Assembly (NCBI GenBank): GCA_016872835.1
Contig: VGYX01000014.1
Span: 1-64,000, forward strand
Direction of reading: 5' to 3'
DNA from: Planctomycetota bacterium
GTDB taxonomy: Bacteria; Planctomycetota; Phycisphaerae; Phycisphaerales; SM1A02
DNA length: 64,000 nt
Part shown: positions 1-7,058 of the stretch, in pieces
How positions within the stretch are numbered: position 1 is the first letter of the stretch
Layout: each line of letters begins with the position of its first letter
The notes under the pieces: generated by a model
Database searches by the model: none
Told to the model about the DNA's origin: nothing
Seen by the model: the letters and a program-made list of their open reading frames with translations, nothing else
Position numbers and translations under genes: made by a program

Positions 1-176
1 CCATGACCCTGAAGTTCGCGATCGCCGGCAAGCAGAACGGCACCACGACCTTCACCGGCGCGACCGGCACTGCCGGTCGCTTCAACTACACGCTGACTTT
101 CGCGGTTCCCGCCCCTGGCGCAGCCGCACTCGTGGGACTGGCTGGATTGCTGATTCGACGCCGCCCGCGCACCTGA
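1..176 (+). CDS. Secreted protein with PEP-CTERM-like tail, 3' end only
   Basis: Only the last 57 codons and the stop are inside the window; the gene begins to the left. The end reads VPAPGAAALVGLAGLL followed by IRRRPRT, a VPAPG motif plus a short hydrophobic helix plus an arginine cluster. That is the layout of PEP-CTERM-like sorting tails, which in other bacteria guide export and surface attachment. Bases 1-151 match 1979-2129 of the downstream gene with a single difference (a128 versus g2106), so the two genes are tandem paralogues. The last residues differ completely. A strong terminator follows at 215-250. The function of the mature protein is unknown. Confidence 0.75.
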   Translation, partial: MTLKFAIAGKQNGTTTFTGATGTAGRFNYTLTFAVPAPGAAALVGLAGLLIRRRPRT

Positions 177-214
177 ACGACTGCCTAAATGTCTTGACGG
201 ATCAGCAGAACAAG

Positions 215-250
215 CCGCCCCGGAACATCCGGGGCGGTTTTCTCTTTTTC
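215..250 (+). terminator. Rho-independent terminator
   Basis: A 10-bp perfect stem (ccgccccgga at 215-224, tccggggcgg at 228-237) with a 3-nt loop is followed by a T-rich tail (tttctcttttt). It closes the partial gene at the window start. Confidence 0.9.
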
Positions 251-727
251 CACGGTCAATTTTGTTGATTTAGCGGGAATTTGCTGCAGATTAGCGTTGG
301 CCATTCACCGGCTGGCCGCGTTCCCCGAAAGCCGGTCGAGCGAGTCAAGAAAAGGGTTCCCAAAGGTTATAAGACTTACGGTCGGAGTGGCTGCAAAGGG
401 CGCTGTGCCATTTGGCAACGGCGATAGGGTGACTGACACCCCTCTTCAACTTGCTTGATCGCGCCGGTCTTCCCGGATCGTCGCGGCCCTTCCCAGGGTT
501 GGCGCCTCGCGCGCCGGCGGGTGCACCTCTCCAACCAGCTTCCCACACGGTCCTGCACGGCATCGCCGAAGCTCGGCGGTCGCCTGCAACGACCCAGGCC
601 GCACGACGCATGCCCAGATGGTCAGGCGGCCGGTTCCGATGCAAGGGAAAACGCTCGCGGGCGAGATGAATCCACGAAGTGGAGTCGCTGTCCTGCGGTC
701 ATGCAATGAAACGCGGCGCCGCGAGGA

Positions 728-763
728 TTGACTAGACAAATTTGCACAGCATTTCTTGACTAG
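728..763. repeat. TTGACTAG direct repeat
   Basis: The octamer TTGACTAG occurs at 728-735 and 756-763, a 28-bp period. Each contains a -35-like TTGACT, but no convincing -10 lies 17 bp downstream of either. It may be a regulator site pair or chance. Confidence 0.35.
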
Positions 764-1159
764 GTACAGATCCGTGACAGAGTGTGCATGTCGACGACAC
801 AAGGCCAGGTGCCGACGACCGATGGACTGACTGGCCAACGGCGAGTGGACAAAGGGCGCCCAGGCACGCGCATCGCGCGAGCGTCGGGCGAATCCCCCCT
901 TCCAAATCCACGCTCCGGTTCCCGAGTTCCCCCTGCGGCCATGTGGCCGCCACGTCACTTCGTTTCCCCCCAACACACACAAGCTTCGTCCCTCATCAGG
1001 CAAGAACCATGCGCATCGAACTTCACAGCTCGAATCGTCCGAACCGGCCGTTGGGAACCGGCCGCTCGGCGATGCATGGAACGACCCTGACGGGATCGTG
1101 GCGTCGAACCGCACATGGACCAAAGGGAACGGTCCAGGGGAACTGCGGCTCCGCCACAC

Positions 1160-1194
1160 AGGGAGGGATTCGGGCGATGCCCGGGTCCCTCCCT
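1160..1194 (+). promoter_or_regulatory. Long hairpin in leader of the secreted-protein gene
   Basis: The arms agggaggga (1160-1168) and tccctccct (1186-1194) are perfect complements. They continue through two G-T pairs and cgggc/gcccg to a 3-nt loop, giving a 16-bp stem. Only two T follow it directly, so it is a weak terminator. It lies 138 nt upstream of the start at 1333 and could be an attenuator, an mRNA-stabilising element or the end of an upstream transcript. Confidence 0.45.
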
Positions 1195-1332
1195 TTCCAG
1201 ACTTCCGCTTGCGACCGGGCCATCGTGGCCCCGGCGCTTTCCCTGTCGCGTGAATCGCAATTTCCGGGGCCGAGAGTCCTCGGCGATGCACGCGGCGACA
1301 TTTCACCTCACATTCCGAAGAGGAGTTCCTCC

Positions 1333-2157
1333 ATGTCCGTTTCCCGCATCGCTTCGCTGTCCGCTCTGGCCGTTTCGGCCACGGCTTTTGCCACCGTCAC
1401 CCCTGGCACGCTGTTTGGCGACAGCTACATCTTGAAGGACGGCGAGGGCGCCAGCGCGCGCTTCTACTCGGTGCTTGATGTCTACATCAAGGGCAACAAC
1501 GCCGCCGACATCATCGCCAGCACCTTCGGTGTGACCGCCTACACCAGCGCGTTCACCATGAACCAGGGTGATGCCTTCGTGCAGAGCAACGGTGGCGCCA
1601 ACAGCGCTTGGCTGCCCAGCGCCGCCCAGAGCGCGTGGGATAGCTTCGTCACCTGCGGCAATCGTGCTCAGGCCAGTGCCGCGAGCACATTGAACATGCA
1701 GCTCGACACCAACTGGGGTTCGGGCAGCGGCTCGTCGATCAACAACGTCACTGGCACGGGTGGACCGGGTTGGTACCCCGGTAATGGCGCCAACACCAGC
1801 ACCAATCCTTTCGCCCGCTCTGGCTACTACAACGGCGACACGAGCTCGATCAACACGGCCAAGGCGATCACGAACATCGCTGGCAACGGCATCACGGTGG
1901 GCCAGAGCCTGAACAACCACTGGATGATCGGTCGTTACACGATCGATGTGACGGGTCTTGCTGATAACGCCGTGAAGACCATGACCCTGAAGTTCGCGAT
2001 CGCCGGCAAGCAGAACGGCACCACGACCTTCACCGGCGCGACCGGCACTGCCGGTCGCTTCAACTACACGCTGACTTTCGCGGTTCCCGCCCCTGGCGCA
2101 GCCGCGCTCGTGGGACTGGCTGGATTGCTCACCAGTCGGCGGCGTACGGGTATCTGA
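1333..2157 (+). CDS. Secreted protein with PEP-CTERM-like tail
   Basis: A 274-residue protein. The ATG at 1333 is preceded by AGGAG at 1321-1325, seven bases away, and opens a signal peptide (MSVSRIASLSALAVSATAFA). The mature part is rich in Asn, Gly, Ser and Thr, has a single cysteine and matches no family I know. The tail is VPAPGAAALVGLAGLL then TSRRRTGI, the motif-helix-arginine plan of PEP-CTERM-like sorting signals. Export and cell-surface or matrix attachment are inferred from that tail. Its 3' end is nearly identical to the gene at 1-176, so it is one of at least two tandem copies. The 5' leader is long and contains a 16-bp hairpin. Confidence 0.8.
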   Translation: MSVSRIASLSALAVSATAFATVTPGTLFGDSYILKDGEGASARFYSVLDVYIKGNNAADIIASTFGVTAYTSAFTMNQGDAFVQSNGGANSAWLPSAAQSAWDSFVTCGNRAQASAASTLNMQLDTNWGSGSGSSINNVTGTGGPGWYPGNGANTSTNPFARSGYYNGDTSSINTAKAITNIAGNGITVGQSLNNHWMIGRYTIDVTGLADNAVKTMTLKFAIAGKQNGTTTFTGATGTAGRFNYTLTFAVPAPGAAALVGLAGLLTSRRRTGI

Positions 2158-2413
2158 CTTGGATCGTGGATCTCGACCGCGAGAGCGTGCGGCCGGGATC
2201 CTGCGTGGGCGGCATCTGAGGGGATGTCGTCAGGCGCCCCGCATCCGGCTTGAGGGAGCCCGATGCGACTCAGGGAACGGATCTGGGACCGCATACCGAT
2301 CCGAACACGTCCGATGGAACTTCGACGATGGAAAAGCGTCGAATCTATCGGCCCGCGCATGAAACGCGGGCAAGGACATACGGGCCGCGGAGGGCACGGC
2401 TCGTACCAGCACG

Positions 2414-2449
2414 CAAGGGCGGGGCTCCTGAGGGGGAGCCTCGCCCTTG
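2414..2449. terminator. Bidirectional terminator hairpin
   Basis: The arms caagggcg...cgcccttg enclose an inner ggctcc/ggagcc stem with a short purine loop. It lies between the secreted-protein gene on the plus strand and prpC ending at 2488 on the minus strand, so it can serve both. The 330-bp gap 2158-2487 holds nothing else I recognise. Confidence 0.75.
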
Positions 2450-2487
2450 TCATTTCTGGTCAATCGGAGACTGTTCCGACGCGGCGA

Positions 2488-3633
2488 TCACCAGTGGCGA
2501 AGCGCCAGTCCGGTGTAGTCGGCAAGCGGCCGGATGATGCGGTTGTTCTGGTGCTGCTCCATGATGTGCGCACACCAGCCCGTGATGCGTGCCGCCACGA
2601 AGATCGGCGTGTACTGCGGCACCGGGATGCCCATCACGAAATAGGTCATGCCGCAGGGGAAGTCCACGTTGGGGTGAATGTTCTTGTCGCGCAGCATGAT
2701 CGCCTGCACCTGATCGCCCAGGTCGAACCACTTGCGCGCATCGGCGCCCATGCGATCGGCGAGCTTCAGGCCCCACCCACGCAGGATGGGCGCACGGTGA
2801 TCGCCGTTCTTGTACACGCGGTGACCAAAGCCCATCAGCTTGCGCTTCTCGGCATAGGCCCGCTGCATCCAGGCGTCCACGCTCATCTTGCCACCGGCGC
2901 AATCGCCGTCGATCTGCTTCAGCATCTCCATCGCCATCTCGTTGGCACCGCCGTGCAGCGGACCCTTCAGCGCGCCAATGCCGCCGCAGACCGCGCTGTG
3001 CATGTCGGTCTCGGTGCTGGCGATCACGCGGCAACTGAAGGTGCTGGCGTTGAAGTCATGCTCGGCGTACAGCGTGAGGCTGACATCCATCACACGCGCC
3101 TCAAGCGCATCAGGCTTCTTGCCCGTGATGAGCCACAGCAGGTTGGCGGCATGATCCAGCGAGGCATCGGGCGCAAGCACCGGCTTGCCCTCGCGACCAC
3201 GCTGGCAGGCGCCGATCAGGGTGGGAATCTGCGCCAGCAGCCGCTTGCTCTTGCGAAGCTCGGCCGTGGGCGAGTTATCCTCGCACTCTGGATCCAGGTG
3301 CGACAGCATGCTCACGCCCGTGCGCAGCACGCTCATGGGGTGCGCATCCGGTGCGTCCTTCGCGATCTTGGCCACGGCATCGCGCACACTGGCGGGAATC
3401 GCACGCAGACCGGCGACTTCCGTCTTGAAGGCGGCCAGCTCGGCGACGGACGGCTTGTGCCCCACCAGGAGAAGAAATGCCACCTCCTCGAAACTGGCGT
3501 GTTCGGCCAGATCCGCGATCTCGTAGCCGCGATACATGAGCTGTGTCTGCGTGACGGCGCAGATCGACGTTTCGCCGACGGTCTGTCCGGCGAGACCTCG
3601 CGTGTCCTGGGGCTTGGCTGGTGCGGCGCTCAT
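2488..3633 (-). CDS. prpC: 2-methylcitrate synthase / citrate synthase
   Basis: A 381-residue enzyme of the short citrate synthase family, which condenses an acyl-CoA with oxaloacetate. The active-site segments are present: HGGANE near residue 227, GFGHRVYK near 265 and NVDFPCG near 320, supplying the two catalytic histidines and the aspartate. The ATG at 3633 is chosen because AGGAG lies six bases upstream and family similarity begins there; an ATG 18 codons further upstream would cross the divergent gene's promoter. A methylcitrate rather than citrate role is inferred from the methylisocitrate lyase gene 0.7 kb away. Sequence alone cannot exclude ordinary citrate synthase activity. Confidence 0.88.
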   Translation of the reverse strand: MSAAPAKPQDTRGLAGQTVGETSICAVTQTQLMYRGYEIADLAEHASFEEVAFLLLVGHKPSVAELAAFKTEVAGLRAIPASVRDAVAKIAKDAPDAHPMSVLRTGVSMLSHLDPECEDNSPTAELRKSKRLLAQIPTLIGACQRGREGKPVLAPDASLDHAANLLWLITGKKPDALEARVMDVSLTLYAEHDFNASTFSCRVIASTETDMHSAVCGGIGALKGPLHGGANEMAMEMLKQIDGDCAGGKMSVDAWMQRAYAEKRKLMGFGHRVYKNGDHRAPILRGWGLKLADRMGADARKWFDLGDQVQAIMLRDKNIHPNVDFPCGMTYFVMGIPVPQYTPIFVAARITGWCAHIMEQHQNNRIIRPLADYTGLALRHW

Positions 3634-3666
3634 GCGGCTCTCCTGAAACGGGGATCGGAAGCGTGG

Positions 3667-3678
3667 GATGCTAGCATC
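3667..3678. promoter_or_regulatory. 12-bp palindrome over a -10 box, prpC / CpcT-like divergent promoter
   Basis: GATGCTAGCATC is a perfect 12-bp palindrome in the 52-bp gap between the divergent starts at 3633 and 3686. It contains TAGCAT (3672-3677), eight bases before the ATG at 3686, suitable as a -10 box for a leaderless mRNA. The symmetry could mark an operator or a shared -10 for both directions. Confidence 0.5.
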
Positions 3679-3685
3679 GCCACCC

Positions 3686-4339
3686 ATGCATCAACGAGCG
3701 ATTGCAGCGGCTTTTGCGGGAGTTCTGGCCTCCTGCGGCACCATCAATCAGGGTCCCTTGCCGGCAGAGCCCGCGAGAAGCCAAGCCGTGGAGCAGGTCG
3801 CGACATGGATGGTCGGGACCTATTCCAGTGCCAAGCAAGCGACCGATTCACCCGCCGACTACAAGCATGTCACGCTCCACATGGCGCTGATCTGGCCCGA
3901 ACGACGCGATGGCCGTTGGATCTACGTGGAACAGGCCATGGCTGACGCGGCCGACAAGCCCTACCGCCAGCGCATCTACAAGGTGGTTCCGCACGGCGAA
4001 GGTGTACGCAGCATGGTGTTCGAACTTCCCGGTGATCCGCTGGCTTTCGCAGGCGCATGGTCCAAGCCTGAGCGTCTGAACGCGCTGGAGCCATCGCTGC
4101 TGGTGCCACGCGAGGGCTGCTCGGTCGATCTGAAACGCAGCGGGCCGGCGCAGTGGAGCGGTGGCACGCGACCCGAAGCATGCGAAAGTTCGCTGCGTGG
4201 CGCACAATACGCCTCCAGCGAGGTCACGTTGGAAGTCGATCGACTGACCAGCTGGGATCGCGGCTATGACGCGCAGGGCAAGCAGGTCTGGGGCGCAACG
4301 AAGGGTCCCTACATCTTCCTGAAGGAGGGCGTGCGATGA
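3686..4339 (+). CDS. CpcT/CpeT-like lipoprotein
   Basis: A 217-residue protein. It starts with a lipoprotein signal ending VLASC, so the cysteine near residue 17 should be lipidated. The body follows the CpcT/CpeT plan: ATWMVGTYSS, then YKHVTLHMALIW, then DGRWIYVEQA and PYRQRIYKV, with a later GCSVDLK segment. In cyanobacteria this family attaches phycobilins, but no pigment genes are seen here. Homologues outside phototrophs have no known function. Its stop overlaps the prpB start (ATGA at 4336), so the two are probably translated together. No Shine-Dalgarno is seen; a TAGCAT box eight bases upstream suggests a leaderless start at 3686 rather than the ATG at 3668. Confidence 0.75.
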   Translation: MHQRAIAAAFAGVLASCGTINQGPLPAEPARSQAVEQVATWMVGTYSSAKQATDSPADYKHVTLHMALIWPERRDGRWIYVEQAMADAADKPYRQRIYKVVPHGEGVRSMVFELPGDPLAFAGAWSKPERLNALEPSLLVPREGCSVDLKRSGPAQWSGGTRPEACESSLRGAQYASSEVTLEVDRLTSWDRGYDAQGKQVWGATKGPYIFLKEGVR

Positions 4340-5199
4340 ACACCATCCACCCCGGACGACGCCTGCGAGACGCGATGACCCGTGGCGTGGTGCATGCGCC
4401 CGGTGCCTTCAACGCGCTGGTGGCCCGCGCGGTGCGCGAAGCCGGCTTCGAGGCGGTCTATGTTTCAGGAGGCGCCACCGCCAATGTGGCCGGATTTCCC
4501 GACATCGGCCTGCTCACCATGACCGAAGTGTGCCGCACGATCCGCGAGATCGCCGACGCCAGCGGTCTGCCCGTCATCGCTGACGCGGACACTGGCTACG
4601 GCGAGGTCGAGGCCTGTGCGCGCACCATCGTGGCTTATGAGCGCGCCGGCGCCGCGGCCCTGCATGTGGAGGATCAGATCTTCCCGAAGCGCTGCGGGCA
4701 TCTGGACGGCAAGGATCTGATCCCGTGCGCCGACATGGAGGCGAAGGTCCGCACCATGGCCGCGAGTCGGCTGTCGAAGGAGTTCGTGATCATCGCGCGC
4801 ACCGACGCTCGACACGTGACGGGTTTCGAGGACGCCGTGAAGCGGGCGAACGCGTATCGCGCCTCAGGTGCCGACGCCATCTTCCCCGAGGGCTTGCAGA
4901 GCGAACAGGAGTTCGCGGATTTCGCGAAGGCCTGCCCCGGTCCCCTGCTTGCCAACATGACGGAGTTCGGCAAGACGCCGGACATCACCGTGCAGCGCTT
5001 CGAGGAGCTGGGCTACCGGATCGTGATCCACCCGCTCACGATGATGCGCGTGGCCATGGGCAGCGTGGCGCGAGGTCTGGCGCAGTTGCGCACGGATGGA
5101 AGCGCGCGTGAACTCCTTGGAAGCATGCAGACGCGCAAGGAGCTCTACGCCCTGATGGGTTACGAGCCTGGGCGCGAATGGCGCTTCCCAAGGGGCTGA
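4336..5199 (+). CDS. prpB: 2-methylisocitrate lyase
   Basis: A 287-residue enzyme of the isocitrate lyase/PEP mutase superfamily. It cleaves 2-methylisocitrate to pyruvate and succinate, the last step of the methylcitrate route for propionyl-CoA. The signature FPKRCGHLDGK near residue 118 carries the catalytic cysteine, and DADTGYGE near residue 84 is a metal-binding segment. KRCGH is typical of PrpB; length is also normal for PrpB. It overlaps the CpcT-like gene by four bases and lies near prpC, but no prpD or acnD is present in the window. A less specific phosphonate-mutase-type annotation is the alternative. Confidence 0.88.
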   Translation: MNTIHPGRRLRDAMTRGVVHAPGAFNALVARAVREAGFEAVYVSGGATANVAGFPDIGLLTMTEVCRTIREIADASGLPVIADADTGYGEVEACARTIVAYERAGAAALHVEDQIFPKRCGHLDGKDLIPCADMEAKVRTMAASRLSKEFVIIARTDARHVTGFEDAVKRANAYRASGADAIFPEGLQSEQEFADFAKACPGPLLANMTEFGKTPDITVQRFEELGYRIVIHPLTMMRVAMGSVARGLAQLRTDGSARELLGSMQTRKELYALMGYEPGREWRFPRG

Positions 5200-5217
5200 A
5201 CCTCGTTTTTGGTTCAG
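5196..5217 (+). terminator. Short terminator-like hairpin after prpB
   Basis: The arms ctgaacc (5196-5202) and ggttcag (5211-5217) form a 7-bp stem that includes the prpB stop codon. A weak T-tract (cctctttt) follows a few bases later. Confidence 0.5.
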
Positions 5218-5330
5218 AAACGCCTCTTTTCGGTGTGCTCCGATGTGCGCAGTGGAAAATCTTCAAAAACGGTTTGCCCTTCACGCAACACCGGCCCGGA
5301 CATATGCGAACATGAACACGTCAGGACGGT

Positions 5331-5568
5331 GAACGGGAACTCCCGTTCTGATGGCACGGCTGAGATCTTGAAGCAAGCAGTTACGGTCGTCTGAGGTGAG
5401 GAAAAGGGACCTCGACTCAGATTGAGAGATTGCGAGGGAAAGGGAACCTCTCACAAGCTCTTTGGGCGCAAGCCCAAAACCAAGCTTCGAGACACCAGAC
5501 GTGCAGGAAAGGTTGAGGGAAAGGGAGGCCAGCCGCAATCCAGAAAGGGTGCGGCTGGTTTCTTTTTG
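5331..5568 (+). ncRNA. Candidate structured small RNA with GGA-rich repeats
   Basis: This stretch has no gene but several hairpins. They are gaacggg/cccgttc (5331-5348), ctgag...ctcag enclosing gagg/cctc (5391-5420), gagag/ctctc (5424-5452), tttgggc-gcaa-gcccaaa with a GNRA loop inside aagct/agctt (5455-5487), and a terminator (5529-5567). The 12-mer GAGGGAAAGGGA occurs at 5434 and 5515, with a one-base variant at 5398. Seven GGA motifs fall between 5398 and 5527, some in hairpin loops, as in CsrA-sequestering RNAs. No family is matched and the 5' end is unknown; a long 5' leader of the gene at 5630 is the alternative. Confidence 0.5.
5529..5568 (+). terminator. Rho-independent terminator
   Basis: The arms ccagccgca (5529-5537) and tgcggctgg (5550-5558) form a 9-bp stem followed by tttcttttt. 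It lies about 60 bases before the next gene starts, so it ends a separate upstream transcript. Confidence 0.85.
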
Positions 5569-5614
5569 TACCTGCACACGCGTCGGACTTCACGCCGTGG
5601 CCCGTGCATTCGGG

Positions 5615-5620
5615 TATTTT
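5615..5620 (+). promoter_or_regulatory. -10 box for leaderless start at 5630
   Basis: TATTTT lies nine bases before the ATG at 5630 and no Shine-Dalgarno is present. This favours 5630 over starts further upstream, which would run through the terminator. Confidence 0.5.
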
Positions 5621-5629
5621 CCCCGTCCC

Positions 5630-7051
5630 ATGCGACCCCACTCGGCTCTCGTACGGACCTGCCTGCGCATCGCCCTCTGGAGCGCCTTGGCTGTGCTGCA
5701 GACCGGCGTTTCAGCATGGGCGCAGGGTTCGAGCGCGCCCTCGACGCCCGCATCCCGGCTGCTCGACGCCGCAGGATCTCGCGCGCTTGGCTATCAACCC
5801 GGATGGCAGAGCCGGTTGCCTCTTCTTGCTGGCGGATCGCTGGTAGGCATGCGCTTTGAGGCGGCCCAGCCAGGCGCGGCGGATGCGTCGCTCTTCGCGT
5901 GGGACGACGAGGGCGTCATCCTGAAGGTGGATGCCGCATCGGGCGATCTTCGTTGGCAGTCGGCCAGCGTGCAGGCGAAGTCAGGGAAGCAACTTCTTGA
6001 CGTCAACATGGCGGCGACCTCGGGCCGTGCGGTGGCCGTCGGCCTTGGTGACACCACATGCCTGATGCTGGATGCCCGCAGCGGCTCCGAACTCGGCCGG
6101 ACCCGCTACCAGCACATCCCGGTGACCCCGTCCATCCGAAGTGGCACGGACTTGATCTTCGGCAGTCTCGCAGGACACCTCGTGTGGATGGGATTCCGGG
6201 ACGAGCAGGTTCCCTCACGCGTGGAGATCAAGCCCGGCGACAAGGTTCAAAAGGAGACGCGTGTCTCGGCCGTACACACCTTCGCCTTCGAGGAGCAGGC
6301 GCACCAGCTGAAGGGGTCGATTCAAGCCAAGCCCGTCCTTGCGGGGGACATGATCGTCGCCTGCAGCACCGCTGGCCAAATCTCGAGTTTCTCGAGTCTG
6401 AACCGAAATCGCGTGTGGATGGTCGAGTTGCCAGGTGGCATTGTGGCGACGCCCGCGACCGACGGCGATCTGCTGTTCGTGGCCTGCCGCGACCAATACC
6501 TGCGATGCATCGATGTGCAGAAGGGGCGGACGAAGTGGAAGTGGTTCTGCGAATCGCCACTTGAGAATCCGCCCCTGCTTGCCGGAAATCTGGTGATGCT
6601 GCAGGTTCCTGACCTTGGGCTGGTGGCCTTGGACGCTGGAAACCAAGGCGGTCTGACTCGTGAGCCGAAGTGGATGTCCAAGGTTTCCGGGAATCCAATC
6701 ACGCGTCTGGATGAGGGCGTAGTGGTGTGGGATCAGGCCACGAGCACCTTGAGCCTCGTCGATGACGCAACCGGCATCGTCCGTGAATCGCGTGCGCTAC
6801 CAGGGGTCCATGGGGTGCAGGCGAGCGCAGCCCTTCACGGCGACCTGTATCTGATGTCGAGCGACGGGCGTGTGCAGCGATGTGCGCCCATCAGCGCGCC
6901 GCGAAGCACACCGGCGCCATCGGCCGTCGAGACTGAGCAGCGTGCCGAGGCCATCAAGACCGAGGTCACGTCGCCCTCCTCGGACGAAGTGACCGCGGGC
7001 ACGGCGGACGAGCCGACGCCCGAACCATCCGCGGATCCTTCGAGGACCTGA
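5630..7051 (+). CDS. Exported PQQ-type beta-propeller protein
   Basis: A 473-residue protein with an N-terminal signal peptide ending near SAWAQG, so it should be periplasmic. Repeats typical of PQQ-like or BamB-like propellers run through the body, with blades of the type LFAWDDEGVILKVDAASGDL, LFVACRDQYLRCIDVQKG and LVALDAG. The last 50 residues are Thr, Glu and Pro rich and probably disordered. It may be a scaffold or a BamB-like assembly factor; no catalytic quinoprotein residues can be assigned. The start follows a TATTTT box nine bases upstream. purH begins eight bases after its stop, so the two may share a transcript. Confidence 0.7.
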   Translation: MRPHSALVRTCLRIALWSALAVLQTGVSAWAQGSSAPSTPASRLLDAAGSRALGYQPGWQSRLPLLAGGSLVGMRFEAAQPGAADASLFAWDDEGVILKVDAASGDLRWQSASVQAKSGKQLLDVNMAATSGRAVAVGLGDTTCLMLDARSGSELGRTRYQHIPVTPSIRSGTDLIFGSLAGHLVWMGFRDEQVPSRVEIKPGDKVQKETRVSAVHTFAFEEQAHQLKGSIQAKPVLAGDMIVACSTAGQISSFSSLNRNRVWMVELPGGIVATPATDGDLLFVACRDQYLRCIDVQKGRTKWKWFCESPLENPPLLAGNLVMLQVPDLGLVALDAGNQGGLTREPKWMSKVSGNPITRLDEGVVVWDQATSTLSLVDDATGIVRESRALPGVHGVQASAALHGDLYLMSSDGRVQRCAPISAPRSTPAPSAVETEQRAEAIKTEVTSPSSDEVTAGTADEPTPEPSADPSRT

Positions 7052-7058
7052 TCGCATC

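Larger units (their letters stand above)
251..1332. other. Long spacer without a convincing gene
   Basis: About 1.1 kb lies between the tandem paralogues. Open frames exist on both strands, but none shows a recognisable family, ribosome binding site or natural protein composition. The frame of the downstream gene happens to stay open upstream to about 784, which is expected in GC-rich DNA. Visible items are a TTGACTAG direct repeat (728-763), a gaaccggccg direct repeat near 1035-1058 and a long hairpin at 1160-1194. Part of it is probably the promoter and 5' leader of the gene at 1333. Confidence 0.5.

Noticed and set aside
398-416. Sigma-54-like TGGCAC...TTGCA on the minus strand
   Set aside because: The GG and GC pairs are 13 bases apart, not the required 10.
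340-1306. Open frames of up to 286 codons in the first spacer
   Set aside because: Composition is Arg/Pro/Gly/Ser-biased as expected for non-coding GC-rich DNA and no family is recognisable.
784-1332. In-frame upstream extension of the secreted protein by about 180 residues
   Set aside because: There is no signal-like or family-like sequence there, while a good Shine-Dalgarno and signal peptide begin at 1333.
2263-3945. Long plus-strand frame opposite prpC
   Set aside because: It is the antisense shadow of a well-supported enzyme, with His/Arg-rich composition.
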